Part shown: positions 8,826 through 16,876 of the stretch, in pieces
Numbering within the stretch: position 1 is the stretch's first letter
Layout of the letters: every line of letters begins with the position of its first letter
NCBI RefSeq assembly: GCF_008329525.1
Contig: NZ_NPKQ01000001.1
Span: 1,054,001 to 1,118,000, forward strand
Direction of reading: 5' to 3'
DNA: 64,000 nt
Origin: Tardiphaga sp. P9-11
GTDB lineage: Bacteria > Pseudomonadota > Alphaproteobacteria > Rhizobiales > Xanthobacteraceae
Translations under genes and position numbers: made by a program
Notes under the pieces: generated by a model
Seen by the model: the letters and a program-made list of their open reading frames with translations, nothing else
Database searches by the model: none
Told to the model about the DNA's origin: nothing

Positions 8826-10622
8826 TCAAAGGGGTTCGGCAGCATCGGGCAGGGCCATGCTGGCGCGTGCGTCTTCCTGAACCATGAACTGGGCGGCGGC
8901 CAGACTGGCGAAATAGCCGCCTTGCATCACGAGTTCATCGAAAGTTCCCGCTTCGATCACGCGGCCGTTCTCGAACACCAGAATACGCGTGGCATTGCGG
9001 ATGGTGGACAGCCTGTGCGCGATCACGAAAGTGGTGCGGCCTTTCATCACTTCATCGAGAGCGACGTTGAGCTTGGCCTCGGTGACGGCATCGAGCGCGC
9101 TGGTGGCCTCATCGAGGATCAGGATCGGCGGATCCTTCAGCAGTGCACGTGCAATCGACAGCCGTTGCCGCTCGCCGCCGGACAGCATGCGGCCACGTTC
9201 GCCGGCATTGGTGTTGAAACCGTTATCGCTGCGCTCGATGAAATCGAGCGCCTGGGCGCGCGCCGCGGCGATGCGCAACTCTTCGTCCGTCGCATCCGGC
9301 TTGCCGACGCGCAGATTGTCGGCGATGGAGCGATTGAACAGCAGCGCCTCCTGGAACACGACGCCGATATTCCGGCGCAGGCCCGACAGCGTGAGCGCGC
9401 GGATATCCATTCCATCGATGCTGATGATGCCGGATTGCGGATCGAAGGCCCGGTGCAGCAGCGCGATGGCGGTGGATTTGCCGGCACCGGTCGCGCCGAC
9501 CAGCGCAATGGTTTCGCCGGGCAAGGCGGTGAAGGACAGATCCGCGATCGCCGGCCGCTTGCCGTCATAGGAGAACGACACGTCGTTGAACTCGACCATA
9601 CCCTGCAGCCGGCCGGGATCCATGGCATCAATGCGGTCGCGCACGGCAGGCACGGCATCGAGCACATTCATGAAGTCGCGCAGCCGCGGTGCTTCCATGA
9701 AGATCGTGTTGATGAAGGAGACCACCTGTTCGAGCTTCTGGATCAGCATCGTCGCGAACGAGACGAACATCACGATCTCGCCGACGGTGGTGAGGCCCTG
9801 CTGATGCAGTGCAATGCCGACGGTGAAGATCGCCAGCACCGTGATGGTGGTGGAGGCGCGCGTCATCACCGAGACCAGTGCCCACCAGGACAGCACCGGC
9901 ATCTGCTTTTCGAGCAACTGGCTGGAGACACCGCGCAGGCCCTGCACCTCGGCATCGATGCGCGTGAAGCTCTGCACCAGCGCGACATTGCCCAGGGCAT
10001 CGGAGGCGCGCGCGGAGAGGTCGCCGTAATGTTCCTCGACGTCGCTTTGCATGCCCGATGTCTTGCGCACGACCATCGTGGTCAGCACCGTGAACACGAC
10101 GCACAGGATCACGAGCAGGATGGCCAGCCGCCAGTTCAGATAGATCGACAGCGGCAGCAGGACGAACAGCGAGACGATGGAGGCGAAATGCTCGCGGAAG
10201 AAGCCGAGCCAGACGCGCCACAGGGCGTCGGTACCGGCCAGCATCACCTTCATCAGGCGCCCGGAATGCGTGCCGGTGTGGAAGGTCAGCGGCAATTGCA
10301 TGATGTGTTCGAAGTAATCGGTCAGCACCGCCTGACGCTGGCGATGCGCGAGGCGATCGGCATGAAGCGCCACCACCGCGCCGCAGACGATGGTGAACAA
10401 GCCGAACGCGACCCAGGCCGCGAGCAGCGGCCAGGGCGATGCACTGTCCGTCTGCATCGCGGCCGTCGAGAGATTGCCGGAGAGCACGTCGATGATCCGG
10501 CCGAACAGCACCGGTTCGGCGAATTGCGCGCCTGCCAGCAACAGATTGGCGGCCGCGAGTATCCAGCCGAGGCGCTTCTCCTTGCCGAGCAGCTCCAGCA
10601 CACGGGTGTAAAGACGGATCAT
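8826..10622 (-). CDS. ndvA: ABC exporter, cyclic beta-1,2-glucan type (NdvA/ChvA-like)
   Basis: A 598-residue half-transporter with an N-terminal six-helix membrane domain (about residues 15-310) fused to an ATPase. Walker A is GATGAGKST, the signature is LSGGERQR and Walker B is [12 protein letters not shown], followed by the H-loop IAHRLST. The N-terminus ([20 protein letters not shown], then [16 protein letters not shown]) is characteristic of NdvA/ChvA, which exports cyclic beta-1,2-glucan to the periplasm for osmoadaptation and plant interaction. No glucan synthase gene (ndvB) lies in the window. It probably works as a homodimer. The family is clear; the substrate is inferred from similarity. 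Confidence 0.85.
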   Translation of the reverse strand: MIRLYTRVLELLGKEKRLGWILAAANLLLAGAQFAEPVLFGRIIDVLSGNLSTAAMQTDSASPWPLLAAWVAFGLFTIVCGAVVALHADRLAHRQRQAVLTDYFEHIMQLPLTFHTGTHSGRLMKVMLAGTDALWRVWLGFFREHFASIVSLFVLLPLSIYLNWRLAILLVILCVVFTVLTTMVVRKTSGMQSDVEEHYGDLSARASDALGNVALVQSFTRIDAEVQGLRGVSSQLLEKQMPVLSWWALVSVMTRASTTITVLAIFTVGIALHQQGLTTVGEIVMFVSFATMLIQKLEQVVSFINTIFMEAPRLRDFMNVLDAVPAVRDRIDAMDPGRLQGMVEFNDVSFSYDGKRPAIADLSFTALPGETIALVGATGAGKSTAIALLHRAFDPQSGIISIDGMDIRALTLSGLRRNIGVVFQEALLFNRSIADNLRVGKPDATDEELRIAAARAQALDFIERSDNGFNTNAGERGRMLSGGERQRLSIARALLKDPPILILDEATSALDAVTEAKLNVALDEVMKGRTTFVIAHRLSTIRNATRILVFENGRVIEAGTFDELVMQGGYFASLAAAQFMVQEDARASMALPDAAEPL

Positions 10623-10727
10623 GGGAGGTCACTCAGCGCAGCGCGAACGGGATAACCGATTGCGCATAGTCTAAGCGGGGATAGCAGCCGAATACAGCTT
10701 CAGGAAAAGTTGTTCAGTTGAACTTCT

Positions 10728-11801
10728 TTAGTTGATTTTGCGGCCGACCGAGCCCGGCAGGAAGCTGTCGTCGAAGATGTCCGCGGCCGAGGGGCGCTTC
10801 CTGAAGGTAAAATCCTCGGCGATCTCGTTGAGCGATGCCTCAAAGCGGGCAGCGTCGATGCCACCCAGACCGTCGCGGCGGACGTCGTCGGTCAGGATAT
10901 TGTCGGTCATGGCAACGCGCAGCCGCGCCAGTTCAAGCTCGCGCGAGCCATTCTCCATCTGGGTCATGACGTCGGTGATTGCCTTGGCCGGATCCTTGAT
11001 CGCCAGTTGCGTCCCGGCGGTGACGGCGCGAATGAACGCTTTCACGGCCTCGGGCCTGGTGGCAGCGAATTTCGGATTGACAATTAGCGCGAGGCCATAG
11101 GCGGCGGAGCCGAATTCGGCGAAACGAAACACTGCCAGGTCATCGGCGGGGACGCCGCGGTCGCGCAGATTGACGGCCGAGAGATAGGAGAAGCCGGTGA
11201 CCGCATCGACCTGACCGGCCGAGAGCATCGGTTCGCGCACCGCGGCGCTGATTCTCTCCTGCTTCACGGCTGCAAGCTTGATGTTGTTTCGCTTGGCCAG
11301 CGCCGGCCACAGCCGGATCGCGAGATCGCGGTCAGCGACCCCAAGCACTTTCCCCTCGAGGCTGCCGAGCGAGATCACGCCGCGGCTCTTGCGCGCGACG
11401 ATGGCATAGGGCGCCACGTTGAGCAGCACGAAGACGGCTTTCACCGGCGCGGCATCGGAATCGCCGCGATAGCGGATCAACGCATTGAGATCGGCCAGCG
11501 CTATGTCGCTGGCACCGGAGGCGACCCGCGCGATCGTCTCCTTCGATCCTCCGGCGACGGTGGTGGTCACATTCAGGTTCTCGGCCCGGTATAGGCCGCG
11601 GACATCGGCCAGTACGAAGGGTGCGGCAATCGCGTCGACTGCGCGCTCGAGCGCGAACTGGATAGTGGTCGATGTTTTGTCGTCAGGTGTCTTGTCGTCG
11701 TCGGCTGCCTGCCCTGATGATGCGCAAAAAGTCACGGAGCCCAGCGCACTCAGTGAGAGGAGGACATGCCGCCGGGAAATGTTGGTCGGGGTTCTGCGCA
11801 T
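10728..11801 (-). CDS. ABC transporter substrate-binding protein, NrtA/SsuA/TauA type
   Basis: A 357-residue periplasmic binding protein. The start at 11801 gives an N-terminus MRRTPTNISRRHVLLSLSAL with twin arginines, a hydrophobic stretch and cleavage near GQAA, a probable Tat signal. The mature part opens with TIQFALERAVDAIAAPFVLA and ends its first lobe with SGASDIALADLNALIRYRG, the layout of the nitrate/sulfonate/taurine/thiamine-precursor binding family. No permease or ATPase gene lies beside it, so it is an orphan whose substrate cannot be told. Upstream, a frame continues without a stop, but the signal peptide decides the start. Confidence 0.82.
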   Translation of the reverse strand: MRRTPTNISRRHVLLSLSALGSVTFCASSGQAADDDKTPDDKTSTTIQFALERAVDAIAAPFVLADVRGLYRAENLNVTTTVAGGSKETIARVASGASDIALADLNALIRYRGDSDAAPVKAVFVLLNVAPYAIVARKSRGVISLGSLEGKVLGVADRDLAIRLWPALAKRNNIKLAAVKQERISAAVREPMLSAGQVDAVTGFSYLSAVNLRDRGVPADDLAVFRFAEFGSAAYGLALIVNPKFAATRPEAVKAFIRAVTAGTQLAIKDPAKAITDVMTQMENGSRELELARLRVAMTDNILTDDVRRDGLGGIDAARFEASLNEIAEDFTFRKRPSAADIFDDSFLPGSVGRKIN

Positions 11802-12035
11802 AAGATACTTAACGACTGACGAGCCGGCAGTTACTCCGCCGGGTATGTTTGATTGATGGCGCGACGGTGCGACATCTTGCGCATCGTTTCTACCCGTAAA
11901 ACGCTGAACGGGAGATGACTGCCCCGATTTCGACACCGATCGTTCAGCTGCCGTTGGGGTTGGGGAACCCATAGTGCCCGAAGTGGTTGGCTATACAGAG
12001 GCCCACAGGGCCAGACGACCACGGAGGACATTGAG

Positions 12036-12467
12036 ATGTTCGTACGAAATGGATTGTTTAATAAAACTGGCCGCGCCGCCATCGTGGCGACCGTTGCGGC
12101 CGTGACCATCTCGGCAATTGCGCCGACCGGAGCATTCGCAGCGACTGCGGCAAAGAGCACGAGTCAGGCCGCGGCCACGCACGGCACCAGCGGCGCCACT
12201 GATTTCAGCAGCGCTCGCCGTCGCCATTACCGTGGTGGTGGCAATGCCGCCGGCCTCGCGGCCTTTGGCGCCATCGTCGGTACCATCGGCGCAATCGCTG
12301 CCACGCAGAGCCGTCGTGACTATTACTACGACAACGGTCCGGGCTACGGTTACTACGGCGGTGGCCCGGCCTATTATGGCGGCGGCCCGGTCTATTACGG
12401 AGGAGGCCCGTATCGCGGATACGGCGGTGGCCATGGTTACGATAACTCGCGTCGCATGACCTGGTAA
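12036..12467 (+). CDS. Exported Gly/Tyr-rich protein
   Basis: A 143-residue protein of unknown function. It begins with a Sec-type signal (basic MFVRNGLFNKTGRAA, hydrophobic core, cleavage near GAFA), then an Ala/Thr/Ser stretch, and SARRRHYRGG before a hydrophobic Gly/Ala segment (AAGLAAFGAIVGTIGAIAAT). The C-terminal third is a tandem run of YYGGGP units (GYYGGGPAYYGGGPVYYGGGP) ending in GGHGYDNSRRMTW. Similar glycine/tyrosine-rich envelope proteins are common in Bradyrhizobium-like bacteria. The ATG at 12036 is preceded by GGAGGACATTGAG, a good ribosome binding site. A hairpin at 12507-12530 follows the gene. Confidence 0.78.
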   Translation: MFVRNGLFNKTGRAAIVATVAAVTISAIAPTGAFAATAAKSTSQAAATHGTSGATDFSSARRRHYRGGGNAAGLAAFGAIVGTIGAIAATQSRRDYYYDNGPGYGYYGGGPAYYGGGPVYYGGGPYRGYGGGHGYDNSRRMTW

Positions 12468-12506
12468 CAATCGGATCTGTCACCTGACTGTCATGTTGCT
12501 ATCAAG

Positions 12507-12530
12507 CGCCGGTCGCCTTAGCGGCCGGCG
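12507..12530 (+). terminator. Probable terminator hairpin
   Basis: A 10-bp stem (12507-12516 with 12521-12530, one G-T pair) and a 4-base loop are followed by TTT. It lies 40 bases after the Gly/Tyr-rich gene. Confidence 0.6.
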
Positions 12531-12599
12531 TTTGCCGTTGCAGACAGTTGAATGCCGGCCGTTAACGTGCTGGCCACGGCTTTACGTTAGTGTAGTTGC

Positions 12600-12998
12600 A
12601 TGAGTGATTCGCTCGACCGGCTTTATCAGGCGGTGATCGCGGCCAAGGATCTCGATCCCTCGGCCTCGCGAACGGCACGGCTGTTTCAGCAGGGGCCGGA
12701 AAAGATGGCCAAGAAGCTTGCCGAAGAAGCCATCGAGGTCGTTATCGATGCGGTTAACCGCAAGCCGGACGCCGTGATCCGCGAGAGCGCCGATCTTCTC
12801 TACAATTTGACCGTATTGTGGGCTGCCGCGGGTGTGCGTCCGGAGCAGGTCTGGGCTGAGATGAACCGGCGCGAAGATATGCTCGGTATCGCTGAAAAGC
12901 TCCCGAAACCGCCGAAACGCCCCAAATCCATCGAGCAAAGCGCTGCGCGGCGGCCAATTGTCGCGCTCGAAGGTCGTCGCCTTCGCAAGTTGAGTTGA
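12600..12998 (+). CDS. hisE: Phosphoribosyl-ATP diphosphatase-like protein
   Basis: A 132-residue all-helical protein of the MazG/PRA-PH superfamily. The pyrophosphohydrolase motif is visible: KMAKKLAEEAIEVVIDA (the first EExxE-type helix) followed by ESADLLYNLTVLWAAAGV, as in HisE, the second step of histidine biosynthesis. The C-terminal 35 residues (PKPPKRPKSIEQSAARRP...) form a proline- and arginine-rich extension beyond the usual HisE end. No other his gene is nearby. HisE is the best fit; a house-cleaning NTP pyrophosphatase is possible. The ATG at 12600 directly follows TAGTGTAGTTGC with no clear ribosome binding site. Confidence 0.75.
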   Translation: MSDSLDRLYQAVIAAKDLDPSASRTARLFQQGPEKMAKKLAEEAIEVVIDAVNRKPDAVIRESADLLYNLTVLWAAAGVRPEQVWAEMNRREDMLGIAEKLPKPPKRPKSIEQSAARRPIVALEGRRLRKLS

Positions 12999-13065
12999 GC
13001 TTTTGGTCTCGCGCGTGTCAGCCCGGCCATAGACAAATCGGCGTCAGGATGGTTCATCGCGAACC

Positions 13066-13647
13066 ATGCTCAGACGAATGTATGACTGGTGTATCGACGC
13101 CGCCCACAAGCCCTATGCCCTCTGGATTTTGGGCATCGTGTCCTTCGCGGAAAGTTCGTTCTTTCCGGTGCCGCCGGATGTGATGCTGATTCCGATGGCG
13201 CTCGCCCGGCCCCAAAAGGCTTGGCTCTATGCGGGCATTTGCACCATCACTTCGGTGGCCGGCGGCGTGGTCGGTTATCTGATCGGCCACTTGCTGTATG
13301 ACTCCGTCGGCCAATGGGTCATTCATTTCTATGGTTATGGCGACAAGGTCGAGGCATTTCGCGCCGGCTATGCCGAATATGGCGCATGGATCATCCTGCT
13401 GAAGGGGCTGACGCCGATCCCCTACAAGCTTGTCACCATCACGTCAGGCTTCGCGAACTATAATATCTGGATGTTCATCGCGCTGTCGGTGGTTGCTCGC
13501 GGCGTACGCTTCTATGTCGTCGCCATCCTGCTCAACCGGTATGGCGTGTGGATTCGCGAGACCATCGAGAAGCGTCTGGGTCTGTGGGTGGGGCTGGGCG
13601 TCGGCGTTCTGGTGCTCGGCTTCATCATTGCATTCCGGCTGTTCTAG
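13066..13647 (+). CDS. YqaA-type VTT/DedA-like membrane protein
   Basis: A 193-residue inner-membrane protein with about five hydrophobic segments. The motif PYALWILGIVSFAESSFFPV followed by PPDVMLIPMALARP, and later LLKGLTPIPYKLVTITSGFA, are the paired re-entrant loops of the SNARE-associated/VTT (DedA) fold, in the shorter YqaA subfamily. DedA relatives are linked to lipid carrier recycling and membrane homeostasis; the role of YqaA is not established. It is followed after 46 bases by a gene for an exported proline-rich protein, possibly co-transcribed. Confidence 0.87.
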   Translation: MLRRMYDWCIDAAHKPYALWILGIVSFAESSFFPVPPDVMLIPMALARPQKAWLYAGICTITSVAGGVVGYLIGHLLYDSVGQWVIHFYGYGDKVEAFRAGYAEYGAWIILLKGLTPIPYKLVTITSGFANYNIWMFIALSVVARGVRFYVVAILLNRYGVWIRETIEKRLGLWVGLGVGVLVLGFIIAFRLF

Positions 13648-13693
13648 ATCTGGATGCTTCCCCCGGCGCAGGTGCCGGGATACGTTTCGCATC

Positions 13694-14281
13694 ATGTCTG
13701 ATTTGACCCGTCTATTCGCTCCCGCATCTCGCAACTGCATCGTCGCTGCGGTGGCGGTGCTGACTGTGGGCGCGGCCACCGTTTGCGCCTGGTCACAGGC
13801 CATGCAGCAGCAACCGGCGCCGCAGAAGTCGATCACCATTCAGGTCATGCCGGCGCCCTCGGCGGCGCCCCCGCCTGCCGCGGCTTTCGCGCCAGCGCCG
13901 ATGGCCGAACAGGCGCCGCCGCCGTCACCGCCCCAGGCGCCCGATAATCCCGGCCTGTTCAACGAGATCGGAAAGCTGTTCAAGAATTCCACCTCGCTGC
14001 TGCCATCGCTCCCCGCGATGCCGTCGCTCGGCACCGACAGCCTGACCAAGCTGAACACGGTTGTGAAGGGAAGGGTGGCTTGTCCGGTCGCTGCCAATGG
14101 CGCACCCGACTGCAAGGCAGCGTCCGACAAATTGTGCCAGAGCAAGGGCTTCAAGGACGGCAAGAGCCTCGACACCGACGCAGCGCAAAGCTGCTCGCCC
14201 AAGGCCATGATCCCCGGCCGCGCGCCGGAGCCGGGTGACTGCAAGACGGAGAATTACGTCACCCAGGCGCTCTGCCAATAG
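13694..14281 (+). CDS. Exported proline-rich, cysteine-containing hypothetical protein
   Basis: A 195-residue protein with no recognised domain. The ATG at 13694 gives an N-terminal hydrophobic signal (about residues 16-36, RNCIVAAVAVLTVGAATVCA). It is followed by a Pro/Ala linker (PAPSAAPPPAAAFAPAP), then a segment with NPGLFNEIGKLFKNSTSLLP and a C-terminal domain with six cysteines (CPVAANGAPDCKAASDKLC...GDCKTENYVTQALCQ) that suggest disulfides in the periplasm. The frame stays open upstream inside the YqaA gene, but codon pattern and signal peptide support this start. It converges with the TetR gene, with only 2 bases between the stops. Confidence 0.72.
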   Translation: MSDLTRLFAPASRNCIVAAVAVLTVGAATVCAWSQAMQQQPAPQKSITIQVMPAPSAAPPPAAAFAPAPMAEQAPPPSPPQAPDNPGLFNEIGKLFKNSTSLLPSLPAMPSLGTDSLTKLNTVVKGRVACPVAANGAPDCKAASDKLCQSKGFKDGKSLDTDAAQSCSPKAMIPGRAPEPGDCKTENYVTQALCQ

Positions 14282-14283
14282 GT

Positions 14284-14847
14284 CTATGCCGGCAACAGAC
14301 CCGCTACGCGATAGCTTTCGATGAGCGTGTCATAGAGCGCGATATCCGCGCGACCTCGCGCCATCAGCTGAGCGCCGACAATGGCGGCGAAGATCGCGCG
14401 GGCGCGCCGTTCGCTCTCCTCTGGGATGGCCGCTGTCGCTGCGATGAGAACCCTGCTCAGCCATGCCACATTGACGTCGGTGAAGGTCCGGACTTCCTTT
14501 TTTACTGGCTCCGGCAGGTCGTCATATTCGGCAGCCATGAAGCTGCAGAGGCAGATGCGATTGTTGTTTTCGAGCGCCTTGCGAAAGGTCTCGGGATATT
14601 GGCGCAGGCAGAGGAGGGGATCGGCGGACTCGGTCAGCAGCGCCTCCAGATAGGCCGCAGTATCCTCCCAATAGCGCCGGGCGACCGCGGCGCCGAGATC
14701 GGCCTTGCTCGGGAAGTGATGGTAGATGCTCGCAGCCTTGATGCCGACCTCCGCCGCGAGATCACGAAAATTCAGGCCGCCATAGCCCCGCGTCTGCGCG
14801 GTCAGTTTCGCCGCGGCCAAAATAGCTTCCCTGGAATTCGAACTCAT
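14284..14847 (-). CDS. TetR/AcrR family repressor
   Basis: A 187-residue regulator. Residues 6-55 form the TetR helix-turn-helix (AILAAAKLTAQTRGYGGLNF, then DLAAEVGIKAASIYHHFPSK), and the rest is a helical ligand-binding domain with two adjacent cysteines in RICLCSFM that could sense thiol-reactive compounds. It is divergent from a glutathione S-transferase gene. Two near-identical palindromes in the 110-base gap (14877-14896 and 14930-14949) are its likely operators, giving both autoregulation and control of the transferase. The inducer is unknown; an electrophile is a reasonable guess given the partner. Confidence 0.9.
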   Translation of the reverse strand: MSSNSREAILAAAKLTAQTRGYGGLNFRDLAAEVGIKAASIYHHFPSKADLGAAVARRYWEDTAAYLEALLTESADPLLCLRQYPETFRKALENNNRICLCSFMAAEYDDLPEPVKKEVRTFTDVNVAWLSRVLIAATAAIPEESERRARAIFAAIVGAQLMARGRADIALYDTLIESYRVAGLLPA

Positions 14848-14876
14848 GTCCCGGTCTCACAACCTCGTGTCTGCAG

Positions 14877-14896
14877 CCTACCAAGTGATAGATAGG
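14877..14896. promoter_or_regulatory. Operator copy 1 of the TetR/GST pair
   Basis: CCTACCAAGTGATAGATAGG is a near-copy of the palindrome at 14930-14949, differing at two positions. It ends 2 bases before the -35 element of the GST promoter and lies 30 bases upstream of the tetR start codon. Confidence 0.8.
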
Positions 14897-14898
14897 CG

Positions 14899-14927
14899 TT
14901 GACGCCTGTAAATCAAAGACGTAAATT
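14899..14927 (+). promoter_or_regulatory. Sigma-70-type promoter of the GST gene
   Basis: TTGACG (14899-14904), a 17-base spacer and TAAATT (14922-14927). The promoter is enclosed by the two TetR-type operators, so repressor binding at both would block it completely. Confidence 0.7.
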
Positions 14928-14929
14928 AC

Positions 14930-14949
14930 CCTACCAACTGATAGGTAGG
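14930..14949. promoter_or_regulatory. Operator copy 2 of the TetR/GST pair
   Basis: CCTACCAACTGATAGGTAGG has perfect 6-base arms (CCTACC/GGTAGG) around an 8-base centre. It begins 2 bases after the -10 element. Its right arm, GGTAGG, also falls at the ribosome-binding position, 8 bases before the GST start codon at 14958. Confidence 0.82.
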
Positions 14950-14957
14950 ATAAACTA

Positions 14958-15647
14958 ATGAACGCTCAGATCTCCAATGGCGACACGACCAAGCTTCCGA
15001 TTATGACAATTCACGATTGGAGCACGGGGCCTTACCCGGCGCGCGTCCGGATCGCTCTGGCGGAGAAGAACCTTCAGTCGCGCGTCCAGTTCGTGTCGGT
15101 GGATCTCTGGAAAGGCGAGCACAAGAAGCCCGCGTTTCTCGCCAAGAACTACTCGGGCACGTTGCCGGTGCTCGAACTCGACGACGGGACCCTCATCGCT
15201 GAATGCACGGCCATTACCGAATATCTCGACGCGCTTGACGGTGCGCCCGTGCTCACCGGGAGGACGCCGCGCGAGAAGGGCGCGATCCACATGATGAGCA
15301 AGCGTGCCGAACTGGAGCTGCTTGACGCCATCAGCGTCTATTTCCACCACGCCACACCGGGACTCGGACCCGATGTCGAGATTTATCAGAACGCCGAATG
15401 GGGGCTCCGCCAGCGCGACAAGGCCCTCAGGGGGATGGCCTATTTCGATGCCGTTCTGAAACAGCAGCCATTCGTTGCCGGTGCGTTTTTCTCGATGGCG
15501 GACATCACGCTCATCGGTGGTTTGATTTTCGCAGGACTCGTGGAGTTGGCGGTGCCCGCGGAGTACGAGGCTCTTCATGCCTGGTACGCAAGGATGAACG
15601 AGCGCCCCAGCGTCAAGAACCGTGTGACGATGTCAGAACCCGCTTGA
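14958..15647 (+). CDS. Glutathione S-transferase family protein
   Basis: A 229-residue protein with an N-terminal thioredoxin-like domain (residues 15-95) and a C-terminal helical domain. The glutathione-binding motif GTLPVLELDDGTLIAECTAI supplies the cis-proline and the Glu/Cys-Thr step that replaces the classical ES motif. The C-terminal helix carries FFSMADITLIGGL (the usual SMAD motif). GSTs conjugate or reduce electrophiles in the cytoplasm. The gene is divergent from a TetR repressor, and its promoter is bracketed by two operators, so it is probably induced by a toxic compound. The ATG at 14958 is used; a start at 15003 (MTIHDW) would fit the shortest family members. Confidence 0.9.
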   Translation: MNAQISNGDTTKLPIMTIHDWSTGPYPARVRIALAEKNLQSRVQFVSVDLWKGEHKKPAFLAKNYSGTLPVLELDDGTLIAECTAITEYLDALDGAPVLTGRTPREKGAIHMMSKRAELELLDAISVYFHHATPGLGPDVEIYQNAEWGLRQRDKALRGMAYFDAVLKQQPFVAGAFFSMADITLIGGLIFAGLVELAVPAEYEALHAWYARMNERPSVKNRVTMSEPA

Positions 15648-15883
15648 GTGGGGCGCTTGCCGACAATCGATCGATTATCCCGATAACGGGGCAATCATCC
15701 GGATCATGTGATGTTCGATTATTCCGCGTCATGACCGAACGCCGCTCAGGTCCGGCTTTTTCTACCGCAGCGCAATTGCCATCCGGCCCCTGCTTCTGGC
15801 ATCGTCCGCCTGCCCCCGGGATTGACCGGGGGCGGGCGCGTTCGATCGCGCATAAATCAAGAAAAGCAGTCGAGGAATTTCCC

Positions 15884-16852
15884 ATGTCGATGCCGGCTTT
15901 GTTCAAGAACCGCCTGTCGCTGCCCGTGATCGGTTCGCCGCTGTTCATCATTTCGGTGCCGGATCTCGTCATCGCGCAGTGCAAGGCCGGTATCGTCGGC
16001 TCGTTTCCTGCGCTGAATGCGCGTCCGGCGGCGCTCCTCGACGAATGGCTGCACCGGATCAAGGAAGAACTCGCCGCCCATGACAAGGCGCATCCGGATC
16101 GTCTCTCGGCGCCATTCGCGGTCAACCAGATCGTTCACAAATCCAACAACCGTCTCGAACAGGACATGGCGCTTTGCGAAAAGCATAAGGTGCCGATGAT
16201 GATCACCTCGCTTGGTGCGCGCGAAGAGCTCAATCAGGCCGCGCATGCCTGGGGCGGCATCGTATTTCACGACGTGATCAACCAGCGCTTCGCGCATAAA
16301 GCGATCGAGAAGGGCGCTGACGGCCTGATCCTCGTCGCGGCGGGCGCCGGCGGTCATGCCGGCGAAATTTCGCCGCTGGCTTTTGTGGCCGAAACCCGCA
16401 AGTGGTTCGACGGCCCGATCGCGCTGTCAGGCGCCATCGCCAATGGCCGCGCGATCCGCGCTGCGCGCGTGCTCGGTGCTGATTTTGCCTATATCGGCTC
16501 GGCCTTTATTGCGACGACCGAAGCCAATGCCGTGCCGGGCTACAAGGATATGATCGCGTCCTCCGCCGCAGAAGACATCGTCTATTCGAATCTCTTCACC
16601 GGCGTTCACGGCAACTATCTGAAGCCGTCCATCGTCGCTGCCGGTATGGATCCCGACAATCTGCCGGAGTCCGATCCGACCAAGATGAATTTCGGCACCG
16701 ACGCCAGTGGCGAGCGCGCCAAGCCAAAGGCCTGGAAGGAAATCTGGGGCAGCGGCCAGGGCATCGGCAGCGTGTCGAAGGTCGTACCGGTGGCCGAACT
16801 CGTTGCGCGCTTCAAGAAGGAATATGACGAAGCGATCGATCCGCCGCTCTGA
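15884..16852 (+). CDS. Nitronate monooxygenase family flavoprotein
   Basis: A 322-residue FMN-dependent TIM-barrel protein of the nitronate monooxygenase (2-nitropropane dioxygenase) family. These enzymes oxidise alkyl nitronates such as propionate-3-nitronate. Visible family features are VIGSPLFIISVPDLVIAQCK at the start, the flavin phosphate-binding stretch LILVAAGAGGHAGEISPLAF with the catalytic-type histidine, and ALSGAIANGRAIRAARVLGA near the C-terminal phosphate site. The ATG at 15884 follows GAGGAA. The frame runs on upstream into the GST gene without meaning. It is followed after 24 bases by a thioesterase gene, probably co-transcribed. Confidence 0.88.
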   Translation: MSMPALFKNRLSLPVIGSPLFIISVPDLVIAQCKAGIVGSFPALNARPAALLDEWLHRIKEELAAHDKAHPDRLSAPFAVNQIVHKSNNRLEQDMALCEKHKVPMMITSLGAREELNQAAHAWGGIVFHDVINQRFAHKAIEKGADGLILVAAGAGGHAGEISPLAFVAETRKWFDGPIALSGAIANGRAIRAARVLGADFAYIGSAFIATTEANAVPGYKDMIASSAAEDIVYSNLFTGVHGNYLKPSIVAAGMDPDNLPESDPTKMNFGTDASGERAKPKAWKEIWGSGQGIGSVSKVVPVAELVARFKKEYDEAIDPPL

Positions 16853-16876
16853 TCCTGCATTGAGAAGGCCGATCTG

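Noticed and set aside
8922-10655. 577-residue plus-strand frame opposite the ndvA-like gene
   Set aside because: A shadow of the ABC exporter; its His/Gln/Arg-rich composition is an artefact of antisense codons.
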